In this document: positions 39,141-51,644 of the stretch, piece after piece
Position numbering within the stretch: the first letter of the stretch is position 1
Layout: every line of letters begins with the position of its first letter
Assembly: GCA_032158295.1 (NCBI GenBank)
Contig: CM063255.1
Location: 7,531,501-7,595,500 of the forward strand
DNA from: Pycnopodia helianthoides
Lineage: Eukaryota; Echinodermata; Asteroidea; Forcipulatida; Asteriidae
Direction of reading: 5' to 3'
Length of the DNA: 64,000 nucleotides
Made by a program: the position numbers and the translations under genes
The notes under the pieces: model-generated
What the model was told of the DNA's origin: nothing
Database searches by the model: none
What the model saw: the letters and a program-made list of their open reading frames with translations, nothing else

Positions 39141-40249
39141 CTATTTTGTAGCCAAACGAAGCCGGGTGTGTCCCTTTAAGCGGTACATACGAAGTGTGGA
39201 CCAGATAACAAAATTGGTCCAAACAATTTACGGACTTGAAACACTATGCGGATTTACACACGTCCACACACACAGGCCATCGCTATATCTTAGCCCCTTT
39301 TTCGCCACATACCGAAGTTCCTATAGACCATGTTACATTTGTTTACAGAGTGTGAGAGTGGTGACCTCGTACATTATAATGCATTTCCTGACGGCCAAGA
39401 TTCTACACAGGCTCAATGGGAAAATTTATATTTTGTGTCATAATTTTCACACAAATTCAAAATTTACAAAAGCAACAGCTGTACATCTTTTGAGATGTCC
39501 CCCCTTTCTTCATATCAAAAGTTGAGAAAAATCAGACAGTGCGATCTCCATAAAACATAAGATTTGTTGTATTCTTCCAATCGAGCTGTGTACAAATGTG
39601 CCCGCCGGAAGTCCAGCCTCTGTGGCTCTTTTATAAACATGTGATGTCACAGGTCACATCGTCTATATGTCCACTTGTGACGTACCCATAGTCGTAGCGT
39701 CCTTCCAGTTGCTTTTCAGTTGCGTGTTTAAGCGTTACATACGAAGTGTGGACCTGAGAAAAATAATATAGGTCCACACAATGTAGGAACTTGAAACACT
39801 CTGTGGAGTAACACACGCCTACAAAACTCTCAGCCAATGATAGCCTTTCACGCGTGCACGTGTCACTTACGATGGTGGTCAATGCAAGGGGTCTGTAGGG
39901 CAAAAGATACGTCACTTCTTGGAAATTCAGTACTACACGTGTTTGCCAACGTGCCAGCGCTATGTGTTTCAACCACTGATCTCCATTAATAGTGACGCGA
40001 TAGGTTACGTCGAGCGTGTTGTACACGTGTTGAAACTTTTTTGCTCAAAAAACAAGCCTAAAACGAAATACCATTCATGATCAAGTTTACAATTTATCTG
40101 ACGCTCCCTTTCAGATTGGGATTAGGTTGGCTCAGTGGTTTCTTTTCCTGCCTTTCACCGTGTGGACCCCGATTCCAATTTGAATTCCACAGCCCATTTC
40201 ACGAAACTTTACGCAACTGTGTAAGTCCACTTGTGCAACATGTATACTT

Positions 40250-40510
40250 CGAAACAAACAAACAAACAAACAAACAAACAAAAACAAACAAACAAACAAA
40301 CAAAACAAACAAAAACAAACAAACAAACAAACAAACAAACAAACAAACAAACAAACAAACAAACAAACAAAAAACAAACAAACAAACAACAACACACAAA
40401 CAAACAAACAAACAAACAAAACAGACAAACAAACACCCGAACACTCTAAAAAGCACCCCAAAACAACAATAACAACAATCAATCAAACAACAAACAAACA
40501 AAAAAACAGA
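40250..40510. repeat. (CAAA)n microsatellite
   Basis: About 260 bases of CAAA repeats with interruptions. Long frames on both strands here are repeat artefacts. Confidence 0.95.
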
Positions 40511-41766
40511 CAAACATCCGACAATTAGGGGAAAGTGTACTTTAGGCTTATTGCCATACCTGGTGCGTTATTTGATGTGTATAAATCAATCCAAAAACTA
40601 GGACAACAGGTAGCGGCAGACATTCAAATTTAATCCTTGAACTTGAGATCTTCTTCCTTTGCCAATTTAACTTTTTTTTCAAAAGAGTAACAGAGCTGGT
40701 TGTTTGTCAGGGGTAATCCATAACTCGTCCGCTCAGAGCAGAAAGGACTTATAAGACCTAGAAAGACCCAGTCAGAGCAGCAAACAAAATAGACTTTTAC
40801 CCCCACTGTGCATATAGCTATTGTCTTCGTCATTTCTGCTGCCGACTGAGACTTTCTATGTTGTTTCTAAGTCCTAGCTTCTCTGATCCGAAATAGCCCC
40901 GGAAATGTTGTTCTAAAAACCTCTCGCAAATGCCAATGGCTAGAAGGCACATTTTCTCGAAGACTTTGTAATAGCCATCGATTCTTGGAAGTTCAGAAGT
41001 CGTACTACACGTGTTTGCCAACGTGCCAGCGCTATGTTTCAACCATTGATCTCCATTAATAGTGACACGATAATTTACGTCGAGCGTGTTGTACACGTTT
41101 GATTATTAAGGGCGCGGTACTCAGTGTACTTGCTCTAGAAGGAATGTTGTTCTAAAAACCTTTCGCAAAAACCAAGAATGCACATTTTCTCGAAGACTGT
41201 GTAATATCCATCGATTTTGCCCGACCAAAAAAGAACGTTCCAATTACTGATAAGTGTTTGAAGTATTTGCCTAAAGTTTTATCATTTGAATTTTAGAACT
41301 AAAACTGTATCACAAACTGTGCACTGTCACCGTGCAAGAAACACGAAGTGTTCTTTGACTAACAGTTCCTCCAGAACCGGTTCCGCACTGATGCATGACC
41401 TTGCCGCAGCAGTCCAGACAGGTAGGACTAACTCCCCGTCACCGCTCTTTGACTGTGGGGGAGCCGACTGCCCAATGTCGCATTTCAGTTCTTCATCAGA
41501 CCGTCAGCTGGCCTGCGGGCAAGGTAATTTACGACATCATCATCATTTATTGTGCGTGGAGTAATCGAGACTAATCATACGTGACGTTCACGTCGACTGG
41601 TGACAGGAGAGATCGGTGACCGTTGTATGGGTTGCAAGAAATGATATAATACACCTGACGTCTGGCAGTGATAAGAGAATAACCCAACATCTGAACGAAT
41701 GGAACACCGAGTCATCTTTGAACCACCAGTGCTCATTCTGTTATTGCAAACAGAAAAAAACCTACC

Positions 41767-42720
41767 ATGAGTGACTTAATCAGCAAACAATTTACTAAAC
41801 CCAGAGAACAACAGCGTGCAGAGGAGCGACCCAACACAGCACATCGGAGCCGAGTTTGCAGTACTATGACACCTGGTCCACCACGCTCTGACTGCTCTAG
41901 CTGTATTTCGTCCTCTCCTGGCAGCACAGAGGAAAACCAACCCGAGATGGAATTCACCACCTTACAACAGGTGGATTTGGGGCATGATCTCTTACAACCA
42001 TTCACAAGATCCGAGAAAGCAGTAATGGCGCAGTTCGCGGTTTCCAGGCACGATTCCACCACACATATTGAAGGCTTGAACTGCTTCGCTAAACGTTTCA
42101 TAAACTATCTACCGGATAAAAGCGGTTCTGAACCCAGAAAAACCGCCAGGAGGAGCGACCTAAGACGGGGCGCGTCATGTGACAGCCCTACAATGTGCCT
42201 ACCAAAACTTACTGTTAGAAAAAGCCGTTTAACCCTTTCTACATTACCAAGAGCTACAAAATCCTCAGTATCTGCCTTCGGTACAGACAGTTACCAAAAT
42301 GATTCCTGCACAAAACCAACAACCGAGAGTCCCCTGACCCTTCCCAGTTTGTCACCAAGCTTTGCATGTACAAACACGCAGCAGACCCGTCCTTATAATC
42401 GGTGTTTTGGTGCTTCCGTTGAAGACACCAGTTCAAGGGATGACGAACCGTCACCACATGTGAACTACGAACGAAAGTCCGTCACTTGGTGCAGAAAACT
42501 GCCGAGTTTGTTCCGGTTCGGCTGCCGCCCTCCACAATCCATGCATGGTGTGAGGCAATCGGAACCACAAACGGACCTTGCAGAGCGACATCGTCACCGT
42601 CGGAGTGCCAGCTGTCTGAGAAACGACCCATCCCTAGGCCTCGTCATCTTACCAAGTACAATTAGACATCGATATCCCAAAACACCAGCATCGCGGTTAC
42701 TGTCGTCACTCTCTTTATAG
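41767..42720 (+). CDS. Intronless gene A: 317-aa Ser/Pro-rich protein of unrecognised family
   Basis: A 954-nt open frame, far longer than chance here, starting at an ATG in a good context (CTACC before it) and ending TAG at 42718-42720. I do not recognise the product. It is rich in Ser, Thr, Pro and Arg, has no signal peptide or membrane segment, and looks mostly disordered. Three short elements recur in the same order in the gene at 48071: AKRFINYLP (residues 108-116), LPSLSPS (192-198) and RKSVTWCRKLP followed by FRFG (236-252). A basic patch RHRHRRSAS lies at 274-282. RKSVTW fits the RVxF-type docking pattern used by protein phosphatase 1 partners; this is inference. The 3' region is AT-rich with AATAAA at 43296. 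An upstream non-coding exon is possible. That it is coding is likely; its function is unknown. Confidence 0.75.
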   Translation: MSDLISKQFTKPREQQRAEERPNTAHRSRVCSTMTPGPPRSDCSSCISSSPGSTEENQPEMEFTTLQQVDLGHDLLQPFTRSEKAVMAQFAVSRHDSTTHIEGLNCFAKRFINYLPDKSGSEPRKTARRSDLRRGASCDSPTMCLPKLTVRKSRLTLSTLPRATKSSVSAFGTDSYQNDSCTKPTTESPLTLPSLSPSFACTNTQQTRPYNRCFGASVEDTSSRDDEPSPHVNYERKSVTWCRKLPSLFRFGCRPPQSMHGVRQSEPQTDLAERHRHRRSASCLRNDPSLGLVILPSTIRHRYPKTPASRLLSSLSL

Positions 42721-43295
42721 AGGTTCAGTTAAGTCCGAATGATATCTGGTCTATAGTAGGATGCCCCTGCTTCCTTTGTGTGTACATTTTTGTTAAAATA
42801 CAATAGTATGGTCATTAATTTTGAAATGTGTTTATATCATCTCTCCCAACGCCATCGCCACTTCTTGCCAGATACTGGGCAGAACACTTCTGGTAGAACT
42901 CTTCGTAACTCAAATCACTTGAATGTACCTCCAACTCGAACTCAGTGATATAAAATGTCAGCTATACCATCTATGATTCACACAATCAATCAAAACTTGT
43001 AATACTTTATTATAGATAATGTAATGTAATTGTATGGTCTGTATGCAACTTGCTTTCCTATGGACACGATGTCTTCAACTTTATAGTCTATTTCTCACAA
43101 TCCATTTTGAACTCTTTCACACATAGTACTTGCTTGTTAATGCTTTAATGTTATTTATATACTTATTGTCCATTATTTTTTGTTTGTTGTAATTTATAAT
43201 TTTGCATAATGTTTATCTTAATTGTGTATTTAATCATTCATGTAAACTAAACTGTTTTAGTCCGTGGACTTTTTGACCAGTCTTTTATATACCGG

Positions 43296-43301
43296 AATAA
43301 A
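43296..43301 (+). terminator. Poly(A) signal after gene A
   Basis: AATAAA 576 bases after the stop codon, following AT-rich, repeat-poor sequence that could be a 3' UTR. Confidence 0.45.
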
Positions 43302-44618
43302 TACAAAATCATAAGCGTTTTAGGAAACAGTAGTCGGTCTAAAAATTAACGTTTTGTTGTTAACCAGATAATGCAATTGTTCTCCGCAACAATATGCTAA
43401 ATATGATTTAAAGTCTAAATTGTAGATGTAAAAAAAGGGATATACACCTAACTTTCGATACTTTAGCTGGTACTTTCTCACAGTGCAAATTTAAACAATC
43501 AAATTGTGAACACTGGAACTGTAAAAGCTGGACAGACCTATATACATGGTTCTGACCAATTGGGACCAAGTTCCGTATTAATAGTAAATCTCTACCAACA
43601 GCTTCTTGAACAAAGGCTCCGGGAAAAATTATCTTATAAACTTTGTCTTAAAGTTTTTCCTATATACATATTGTTGCACCATTTCACTTAATTTTTGTAA
43701 TTTGACTGTAAATGGTGTTATCATATTAATAATCGTCGCCGGTCCCATGAAGTGACCTATTTTTGGTCCACAGCCGTGTTTCGAGGAAATCCCGACTGAA
43801 GTTGCACTACTTTTGAAAATGCTGTTTTGAAGTCTGTACTTGCTATATTTTGTATTTGTTTTAAAGACAACAATAAAGCTGACCTTCTTCATTTGTAAAG
43901 AACTGCCAATATGTTTTTCATTCTTGCAAATATGTTGACGTAATTTGTAACACATTAACATAAGGGTAGCTGTGCACAACAGGAGGCTGTAGGAAATAGT
44001 AATATACCTGGAGTATGATGCTATAGGCTTATCTCGTTATAAGCCAGCATAAGACGCCTCACAGGTAGGTGCTAGCGATGTATGTTAGACTTTATGAAAA
44101 CAAGAATCATTTCAAAGGTTTATTTTAGTAATTAATTTGCTAATTGCAGCCAGTGTCATGAGGCCCAACGTTATAAATTGCCATTTTCCCTCGGTAAACA
44201 AAGTTGTTTCCGAATCATCTGTTAAATGATCCACAGAAAAAAAGGTATATGTAATAATTGTATTATTGTTTTGAGGATTTAATTTTGAGGATTTAATTGA
44301 ATAGAATGAGAACCAAAATAAAATAACATACATATATATATATATATATATAATTATAATACAATCATTAAAATCCGAGCGTCACCTTTATATAATATTA
44401 AAGCTATACTGTTAGTGATACGAATTTCGAAAACAAAAATCGTCAAACAAATACGAGGACACCCCTCTGTGACCATTTCAGCAGGCTAACACCCTCAGCC
44501 ATACATGCGCAAAAAGTCTCCCCCCCCCCCCACCCCAAACCAGTTCTCATTAACGTATCCATTTATCAAGTTGACATTACTCGAGCCAAATCGAGCCAAT
44601 CCAGCCCCGTTTTTTTTC

Positions 44619-45087
44619 ACTCTAAAAGATTACTGTATCAAAATAGACCCAGACTCCGGGTCCCAGCCCATTCCTGGGTCAGGCTGACCCGGAAACTGGT
44701 TAAAATTTGAACTTTAACTCGGATTCTGCGTCAGTTTGATCCTGTGGACAGTTCTGGGTTCGCTCGTCCCCAGCGCCTTGCCTTAAAACCAAAGGCGCTG
44801 GGATGGGCAAACGTATCGTTAACGTTAATGCTCAGTCCCACGCTCAGTCCCATCATGCATCACACTCACACTGCAAGCACTGCACGCATGACGTGTCTTC
44901 CTGAACAAGAATCTGTGCAAGCTCATTAGCCAATCCCAGCTGTCCTGGATAGGCCGCTGGGGCCGAGCAAAAGTTCTGGGTACAATTTTACATAGATTGT
45001 GGGTCATACCGACCACGAAATGGGTCAGGCCCCCATGGGACCCGATACCCGGGTCAATTCTGACCTGGTAGTTTTTTTTTTAGAGTG
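44619..45087. mobile_element. CACTCTAAAA MITE, longest copy
   Basis: Opens CACTCTAAAAGATTACTG and closes TTTTTTTTTAGAGTG; GGGTC/GACCC words near both ends. The middle has an inverted CAGCGCCTTG/AAAGGCGCTGG pair that may be a nested insertion. Confidence 0.65.
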
Positions 45088-45390
45088 TTGGCAGCATGGA
45101 CAGACATTACGGTTTTTTTAGGCCGAGGCGTTGTGTTTATGATTGATAGCGGGTCGTCATAGAGGTGCAGTGCAGGCATCCACCCTGTCCGAAGCTGTTG
45201 ATGGTTGGTTTTGAGAGTTCATTATATAGATGAGTCCCCATCACAGACCATCATCACTGTCACCGATCATTAATCTACCGGTTGGCTCTGTACGAGACAC
45301 GTTTTGCTTCAACAAATAAAAGTAAGGGGGAGACAACGGAGTTGAGGTCGATAAAGTCCTCAGTTGTCCGACTCCTGAATGCTGATAATG

Positions 45391-45602
45391 GACCCTTCCC
45401 ATGAAATATGTAAATTACATCCACGCATGCGCACAGACACTATTGGTTGGCAAACGCCATATAGAGTTGTGCACTAGGCAGACGCACAAACGCGTGTGCG
45501 TCACGCCACAATCAGTCCAGTACAAAAAGGCGCGATGTTCACTCATTTTGCCAACCAGTAAGGAGAGTGCGCACGCGCGATGTCCAATTTACATATTTCA
45601 TT
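45391..45602. mobile_element. TA-flanked MITE, copy A
   Basis: GACCCTTCCCATGAAATATG to TACATATTTCAT, right end decayed; core CGCAAACGCC-type inverted words (GGTTGGCAAACGCC / TTTTGCCAACC). Confidence 0.7.
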
Positions 45603-46279
45603 CGTGCTAGTCCGATCTTCAGCAGATGTGAATCGAGTCCAGTCCGACTCGCCAAAAGTTAGACCTCAAGTCAGACCCGAGTCCTACAATACTGCAGTAA
45701 ACATTGAATAAATTTGATCCCTAACAAGTTTGAAAAGAAGAACATTCAAAAGCTGCATTATGTTGAGGGCGCCCTTATTGCTTCCAAAGGAACTCGCTAT
45801 GGCTTCGTCGACCTTAGGGTCTTCCAGCTTCTCCCCTCGCACTACACAACCTTTCGTGACCTTGGTTCACTGACATGCAACAATCAATAGCTACCTTTTC
45901 TCCCCATTGAAGTCTTAAGCAAACATAAACGCAAACTGTTATTATGTAGTGCAGTTTTTGTATAGAATGTTCAACATGGATGGCTAGCTTTTACTGCAGA
46001 GAGAATATACACAGGAACATGAGACATATAGAAACAGGCCCAGCAGAGCGATAGGGAAGATCGTCCCATAACAAAACAAAGCTTCAAAGAACATGACAAG
46101 CAGTAGTCAGAAGGACAGGCAGACAAACAGATGGGGGAGACCAGACGGGAATGCAAGTCTGTGCCGCGGTAGTTGTCTCTGCTGTACCAGCATGCATTAT
46201 GCGTTTTCGCATGTACTCACGAAAAGGCTTCGCGAAGCTGTTAGAGGGCGCTGGCGATCGGGTGACACAAATGTTTGAC

Positions 46280-46290
46280 TCATACAATAC

Positions 46291-46323
<33 letters not shown>

Positions 46324-46700
46324 CATTTATAATGCGCCATCTATCTAGTGTACGAGACCCTATTCCGAGGCGCAGAACAAACCAAAAAAAAACACAAAAA
46401 ACAAAAAAAAAAAAAAACAAAACAAACAAACATATAAGTAGCAAAAGAGAAATATAGAATACAAAGACAATTATACAGATGAATAATCTAAGACATGTTA
46501 CAAGCTAAGTGCATGTGGAGTTAAATAAATAAGTTTTCAGCAAGTTTTTAAACAATGGAAGAGAACTACAGCATATAATGTTATTAGGTCAAGTGTTCCA
46601 AAGTTTAGGAGCACAAGCAGGAAAGGCACGATCGCCATATGATGAGGAAGTTCTAGGAATAGTTAAAAGGGTCCACAATGGTTTCAACATGAAAGATTAA
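46280..46700 (+). repeat. SINE/retroposon fragment with (AAT)n head
   Basis: An AAT microsatellite (46291-46321), then GCATTTATAATGCGCCATC, a poly-A-rich stretch, and a segment running AAGTTTTCAGCAAGTTTTTA to GATGAGGAAGTTCTAGG. This has the look of a dispersed retroposon tail; I cannot name the family. Confidence 0.4.
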
Positions 46701-48070
<1,370 letters not shown>

Positions 48071-49483
48071 ATGTATTTCGACAGTACAGTTTGCCAAGCA
48101 CACGATATCGAGGGTGACCAGAAACTACCTGAATGTTGTTGTCAACCACAGACCGGAACGCTCGCCCCAACACTTCCGCAACTCCGGATGGACAAAAATG
48201 ATTATGGTCAGCGAGTTCAGTCTATGACATGGAGCGATGTGGACCAATTCAGTTTCAAATCTTTCGGGAAAACTGGTGCCACCGATTCGTCTTCGTTCAT
48301 GCCAGGTAAAAGTTACTTTGACCAAACCAACCTCACCAAGAGTCACCATTTCTCGGCGTCCCCCATTCAACCTCTCGGCGACACTAAGCCCAGTGATGAA
48401 CCAAAGCTGATGTACGGAGCTTGCAGAGAGGACATTGTCCATCCCGGGCTTACGACAGAGTACGATTCGGCTCGCTCCGACTTCGCACATGAGCTCAACT
48501 CTGCAGAAGGTGAAGATGCCAATTGGTATGTCAAGCGTTTCATTGAACATCTACCCGCGGAGGAGGAGAATGTCCCCTGTGATGAACATTCCGAAGAATG
48601 CGACATTCCAAGAAAAAGTAAATCCGTCTATGACCGTTATTTTTCACCTAAAATGCGCAAGTTCAAAGACCATTGTCTAACTAGATTTGTGTCGTTGAAG
48701 CACGCACCTCCTACCACGCACTCTTTGCACTCGACGAATAGACCCAATTCAGGTGGTGCGGCGAGACCAACTTCAAACACCTTGATCTCCAGTGAATCGT
48801 TTAAACTTCCTCCGTTATCATCAAGTCCACAGACGAGCCATTATCAGCACGAGTCTGAAATACACACGAGTTCGTTTTGTCCTTCCTCAAAATTCCGAAA
48901 CCGAATTGTCTCGATTCAGAGAGAAGCTGAAACTATCCGTAGCTATCATTATGATGACAACAGAGCATCAACGACCTTTGGTAGCCTGTCCTCACTTCCT
49001 CTTCTTTTCTCTCCGATGGCGAACAAGAAAGACAACCGGTGGACATCCCCCTCGTCAGCCCTTACTTCCCCGTTTCAAAACACTCTCAGCAAAGACGGCA
49101 AAAGTTTGAGGAGGGAACCAAAGCACGGTTGCCATTTAAACGCTACCCTCCGTGAGAGATGCTCTACCTACCCTACCGAAGGAAACTCCAGTCTCCCTCG
49201 AGACAAACCCGGCTCGAATGAGGGCAAATCGACAACATCCACACTTCGTAAAGGACCAAAGCGCGTCACCTGGTCTTGCAGTTTGCCTCGTCGCTTTGGG
49301 AATGCTGGTAGCCACCATCCATCTGATTTTCAAAACCCCAGTAACCAGAGGCATTTCAGGAAAAAAAAGAACAGCACTGACCAGTTCCTAGAGTTCTTAA
49401 ACCCTCCCACGGGTAACCAGAAGTCTCCACCTCATGCCAAAAGACACGGACCGTTTTCGCTTTCTGGATTTATGAAGCTGTAA
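48071..49483 (+). CDS. Intronless gene B: 470-aa Ser/Pro-rich protein, probable paralogue of gene A
   Basis: Long uninterrupted frame; the first in-frame ATG is 48071 (A at -3), giving 470 aa with stop TAA at 49481-49483. An in-frame stop at 48017 shuts off longer starts unless a splice site lies between; Met40 is an alternative start. The product is not a family I recognise. No signal peptide or membrane segment; Ser, Pro, Lys and His rich, with a Cys cluster near the N-terminus (ECCCQPQ, 21-27) and a basic tail (FRKKKN, 429-434). Shared with gene A, in the same order: VKRFIEHLP (154-162), KLPPLSSS (245-252), KRVTWSCSLPRRFG (397-410). The sequence between these elements has diverged almost completely. 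KRVTW again fits the RVxF-type pattern. Same strand as gene A, 5.3 kb downstream. Confidence 0.78.
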   Translation: MYFDSTVCQAHDIEGDQKLPECCCQPQTGTLAPTLPQLRMDKNDYGQRVQSMTWSDVDQFSFKSFGKTGATDSSSFMPGKSYFDQTNLTKSHHFSASPIQPLGDTKPSDEPKLMYGACREDIVHPGLTTEYDSARSDFAHELNSAEGEDANWYVKRFIEHLPAEEENVPCDEHSEECDIPRKSKSVYDRYFSPKMRKFKDHCLTRFVSLKHAPPTTHSLHSTNRPNSGGAARPTSNTLISSESFKLPPLSSSPQTSHYQHESEIHTSSFCPSSKFRNRIVSIQREAETIRSYHYDDNRASTTFGSLSSLPLLFSPMANKKDNRWTSPSSALTSPFQNTLSKDGKSLRREPKHGCHLNATLRERCSTYPTEGNSSLPRDKPGSNEGKSTTSTLRKGPKRVTWSCSLPRRFGNAGSHHPSDFQNPSNQRHFRKKKNSTDQFLEFLNPPTGNQKSPPHAKRHGPFSLSGFMKL

Positions 49484-49494
49484 AGAAGTGTCGG

Positions 49495-49850
49495 TGAAAT
49501 TTATTCTGGTCGGGTACGATGGCCCTATTCGGGTCCCCAACATGGTCCATGTCGTCGACGGACACGGATCGGTCCCGAATCGATCGGACACAGCAGTCGA
49601 AATCTGTTATCGGACAAGAAGGTCCATTTTTGGACATAATGGTCCATGTCTGATATGGACCAAGCCCGATGACAGACATAATGGATCGGACACAACGATT
49701 CAAACATTTTATCGGACACGATGGTCTGTTTCGGACACAATAATCCAAGGTCATCGTCGGACATGGATCGAGCCCGATGGTCGGAAGCGATGGCCAATTT
49801 ATGTTATCGGACACAATCGTCCGTGTCTGAAATAATGGTCCGGAATACTG
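49495..49850. repeat. Degenerate GGTCC/CGGACA repeats directly after gene B
   Basis: Words such as ATGGTCCATGTC, ATCGGACA and GACACAATGGTC recur at irregular 20-60 base spacing, beginning 12 bases after the stop codon. May be part of the 3' UTR. Confidence 0.6.
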
Positions 49851-50182
49851 GTATCAAAAGATCACATTTGTCTTTAATTATTATTCCTTGAATCAAATGG
49901 TATACTAAAACTCAAATTGTCATTTAATTAAAGATGCTGGGTCCGATTTGTGGCCGATTTGACCCGAATTTGTGTCTAGATTTGAAACATTGATTTTTAT
50001 AGATTCGAGAAAGTTGTAAGCTTTAATTTATTGTATTGAAGAAAAAATCCGCATGATTATGTGTATTTTCGTTATGAAACGGTATCATCTGTCTAAAATC
50101 GTTCACCAAAAAAAGGAAAGAAGAAAGAAACGGGTCATACAACTTTAGCTATGATCTCAACATTTTCTTGTTTAAATATTAA

Positions 50183-50183
50183 A

Positions 50184-50253
<70 letters not shown>
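50183..50253. repeat. (AT)n microsatellite
   Basis: About 70 bases of almost pure AT. Confidence 0.95.
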
Positions 50254-50256
<3 letters not shown>

Positions 50257-50621
50257 TATATTATTATTTATTTTGTTATTGATCCATTCCATTAGACATG
50301 TGCATTTAGCGATGGTTATTGGATGTTATTAACGTACTGTATATTATTCGTATGGATTTTACCAGGTATATGTAACATTTGTTAATTTTCTTTTAAAGCA
50401 CAAGTCTTCAGAAATTATATAAGTGAAAAGACAACATCAATCAAAACGCACATTGACAAAACTGTGAAAACGAAAACGCCGCTTGCCATCCTGATTATGA
50501 GTTTTCGTGTACAGTCGAGTTTACATTGTTTAAGTAAATGTTCTTGTATTTCAAAATGTTGTTCAATTAATAATATTGAGGAACAAAGTCTGCGAAGTTA
50601 AATAATGTGAAACAAAATAAC

Positions 50622-50659
50622 AATAAAACTTCAAAATTTTAAATGTATGTAACAATAAA
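50622..50659 (+). terminator. Paired poly(A) signals downstream of gene B
   Basis: AATAAA at 50622-50627 and again at 50654-50659, about 1.1 kb after the stop. The interval includes the degenerate GGTCC repeats and an AT microsatellite, so assignment to gene B is tentative. Confidence 0.35.
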
Positions 50660-51640
50660 CTTGGTGTAACAAACCTAATAAAAAAATGTTCGATCAGTAA
50701 ATCACTAAAAACCGGTGTTTTTATTTTTTGCCTTTATTGTTTATTTATTTGATTTCATTTATTTATTTATATATCATATTTTTTTCGATTTGTTTAATAT
50801 TCTTCTCACTGTCCATTTTTTAATTTTGAAATATGAGTTTCACAGTATGTAGAGATAAAATTTAGACTAGAATTTTCGAAACAAAACATATTTACGGGAA
50901 CATAATGTGACTGCACCTTCTTGGCTGGTCAATATGTGGCAAATAAAGTTTTAAAAAACATTATATTTTAAATGATGAACAAGAATTAATTAAAGTAAGA
51001 CTAATTATATATAAGTGTACGAAAGACACACAAAAACAAGTAGGGCATACAATAATTATGGTCTCAACAACTACCAAATAATGGCACGAACATCGTCAAA
51101 CAACAAATCAAACAAGTGTACAAAACAATTACATCAACAAATAGACCCTTGTACTTATGACGTCAAGGTTTGTTTACTGCATTGCTTTATGTAATTTAAC
51201 TGGGAACTGCATTTCCGACAAAGTGGTAAACAAACTGCAACCTCATCAGAAGTAAGGTCCACTGGATATAATGATCTCAACAATGTACACATAACAACAA
51301 ACACAATTAAAATCAAACCAATAAACATTGTGACTCAATTCAAAAACAACAACAATCAACAAGTACAATTTGCCAAATATACATAAAACAAAACATGTAA
51401 TACAAACATATAAACCCAACAATTAACACATCAATTAAAAAATAACTAAAAAAAGTGTTAAAGGAATACCAACATCTAAACAAACAGAAAAAGACAACAT
51501 TCAATAATTGTATAAAGTCAATTCGATTGTACTCCTTTTTCAGCATTTTATGTTTATAGTTACAAACTTTTTCAATAGACTAGATCTCAAAGTCTTGGTA
51601 CAATTTCACAGGGCTCTGGAAATGTCAGTTGACAACATCC
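50660..51640. other. Gene-free stretch
   Basis: AT-rich, no gene or clear repeat. Confidence 0.5.
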
Positions 51641-51644
51641 TAAG

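Larger units (their letters stand above)
37981..41766. other. Repeat-patched gene-free stretch
   Basis: Contains a fold-back (38971-39140), a CAAA microsatellite (40250-40510) and local duplications: 39917-40031 matches 40985-41099, and 40897-40980 matches 41146-41216. A 92-codon frame at 41286-41564 next to gene A is noted but not called. Confidence 0.5.
42721..46279. other. Gene A 3' region and intergenic sequence
   Basis: To about 43.3 kb a plausible 3' UTR; then AT-rich sequence with a TA run (44334-44352) and two MITEs. No further gene. Confidence 0.45.

Noticed and set aside
39124..39525. 133-aa plus-strand frame
   Set aside because: Begins in a fold-back element, no motif or splice context, composition like random translation.
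40077..40513. Long overlapping frames on both strands
   Set aside because: They are translations of a CAAA microsatellite (NKQTNKQT and CLFVCLFV).
41286..41564. 92-aa frame 0.2 kb upstream of gene A, with a possible CAG|GTAGGA donor
   Set aside because: It could be part of a 5' exon, but nothing similar precedes gene B and the phase to gene A cannot be shown.
48125..48550. 141-aa minus-strand frame
   Set aside because: Antisense shadow of gene B.
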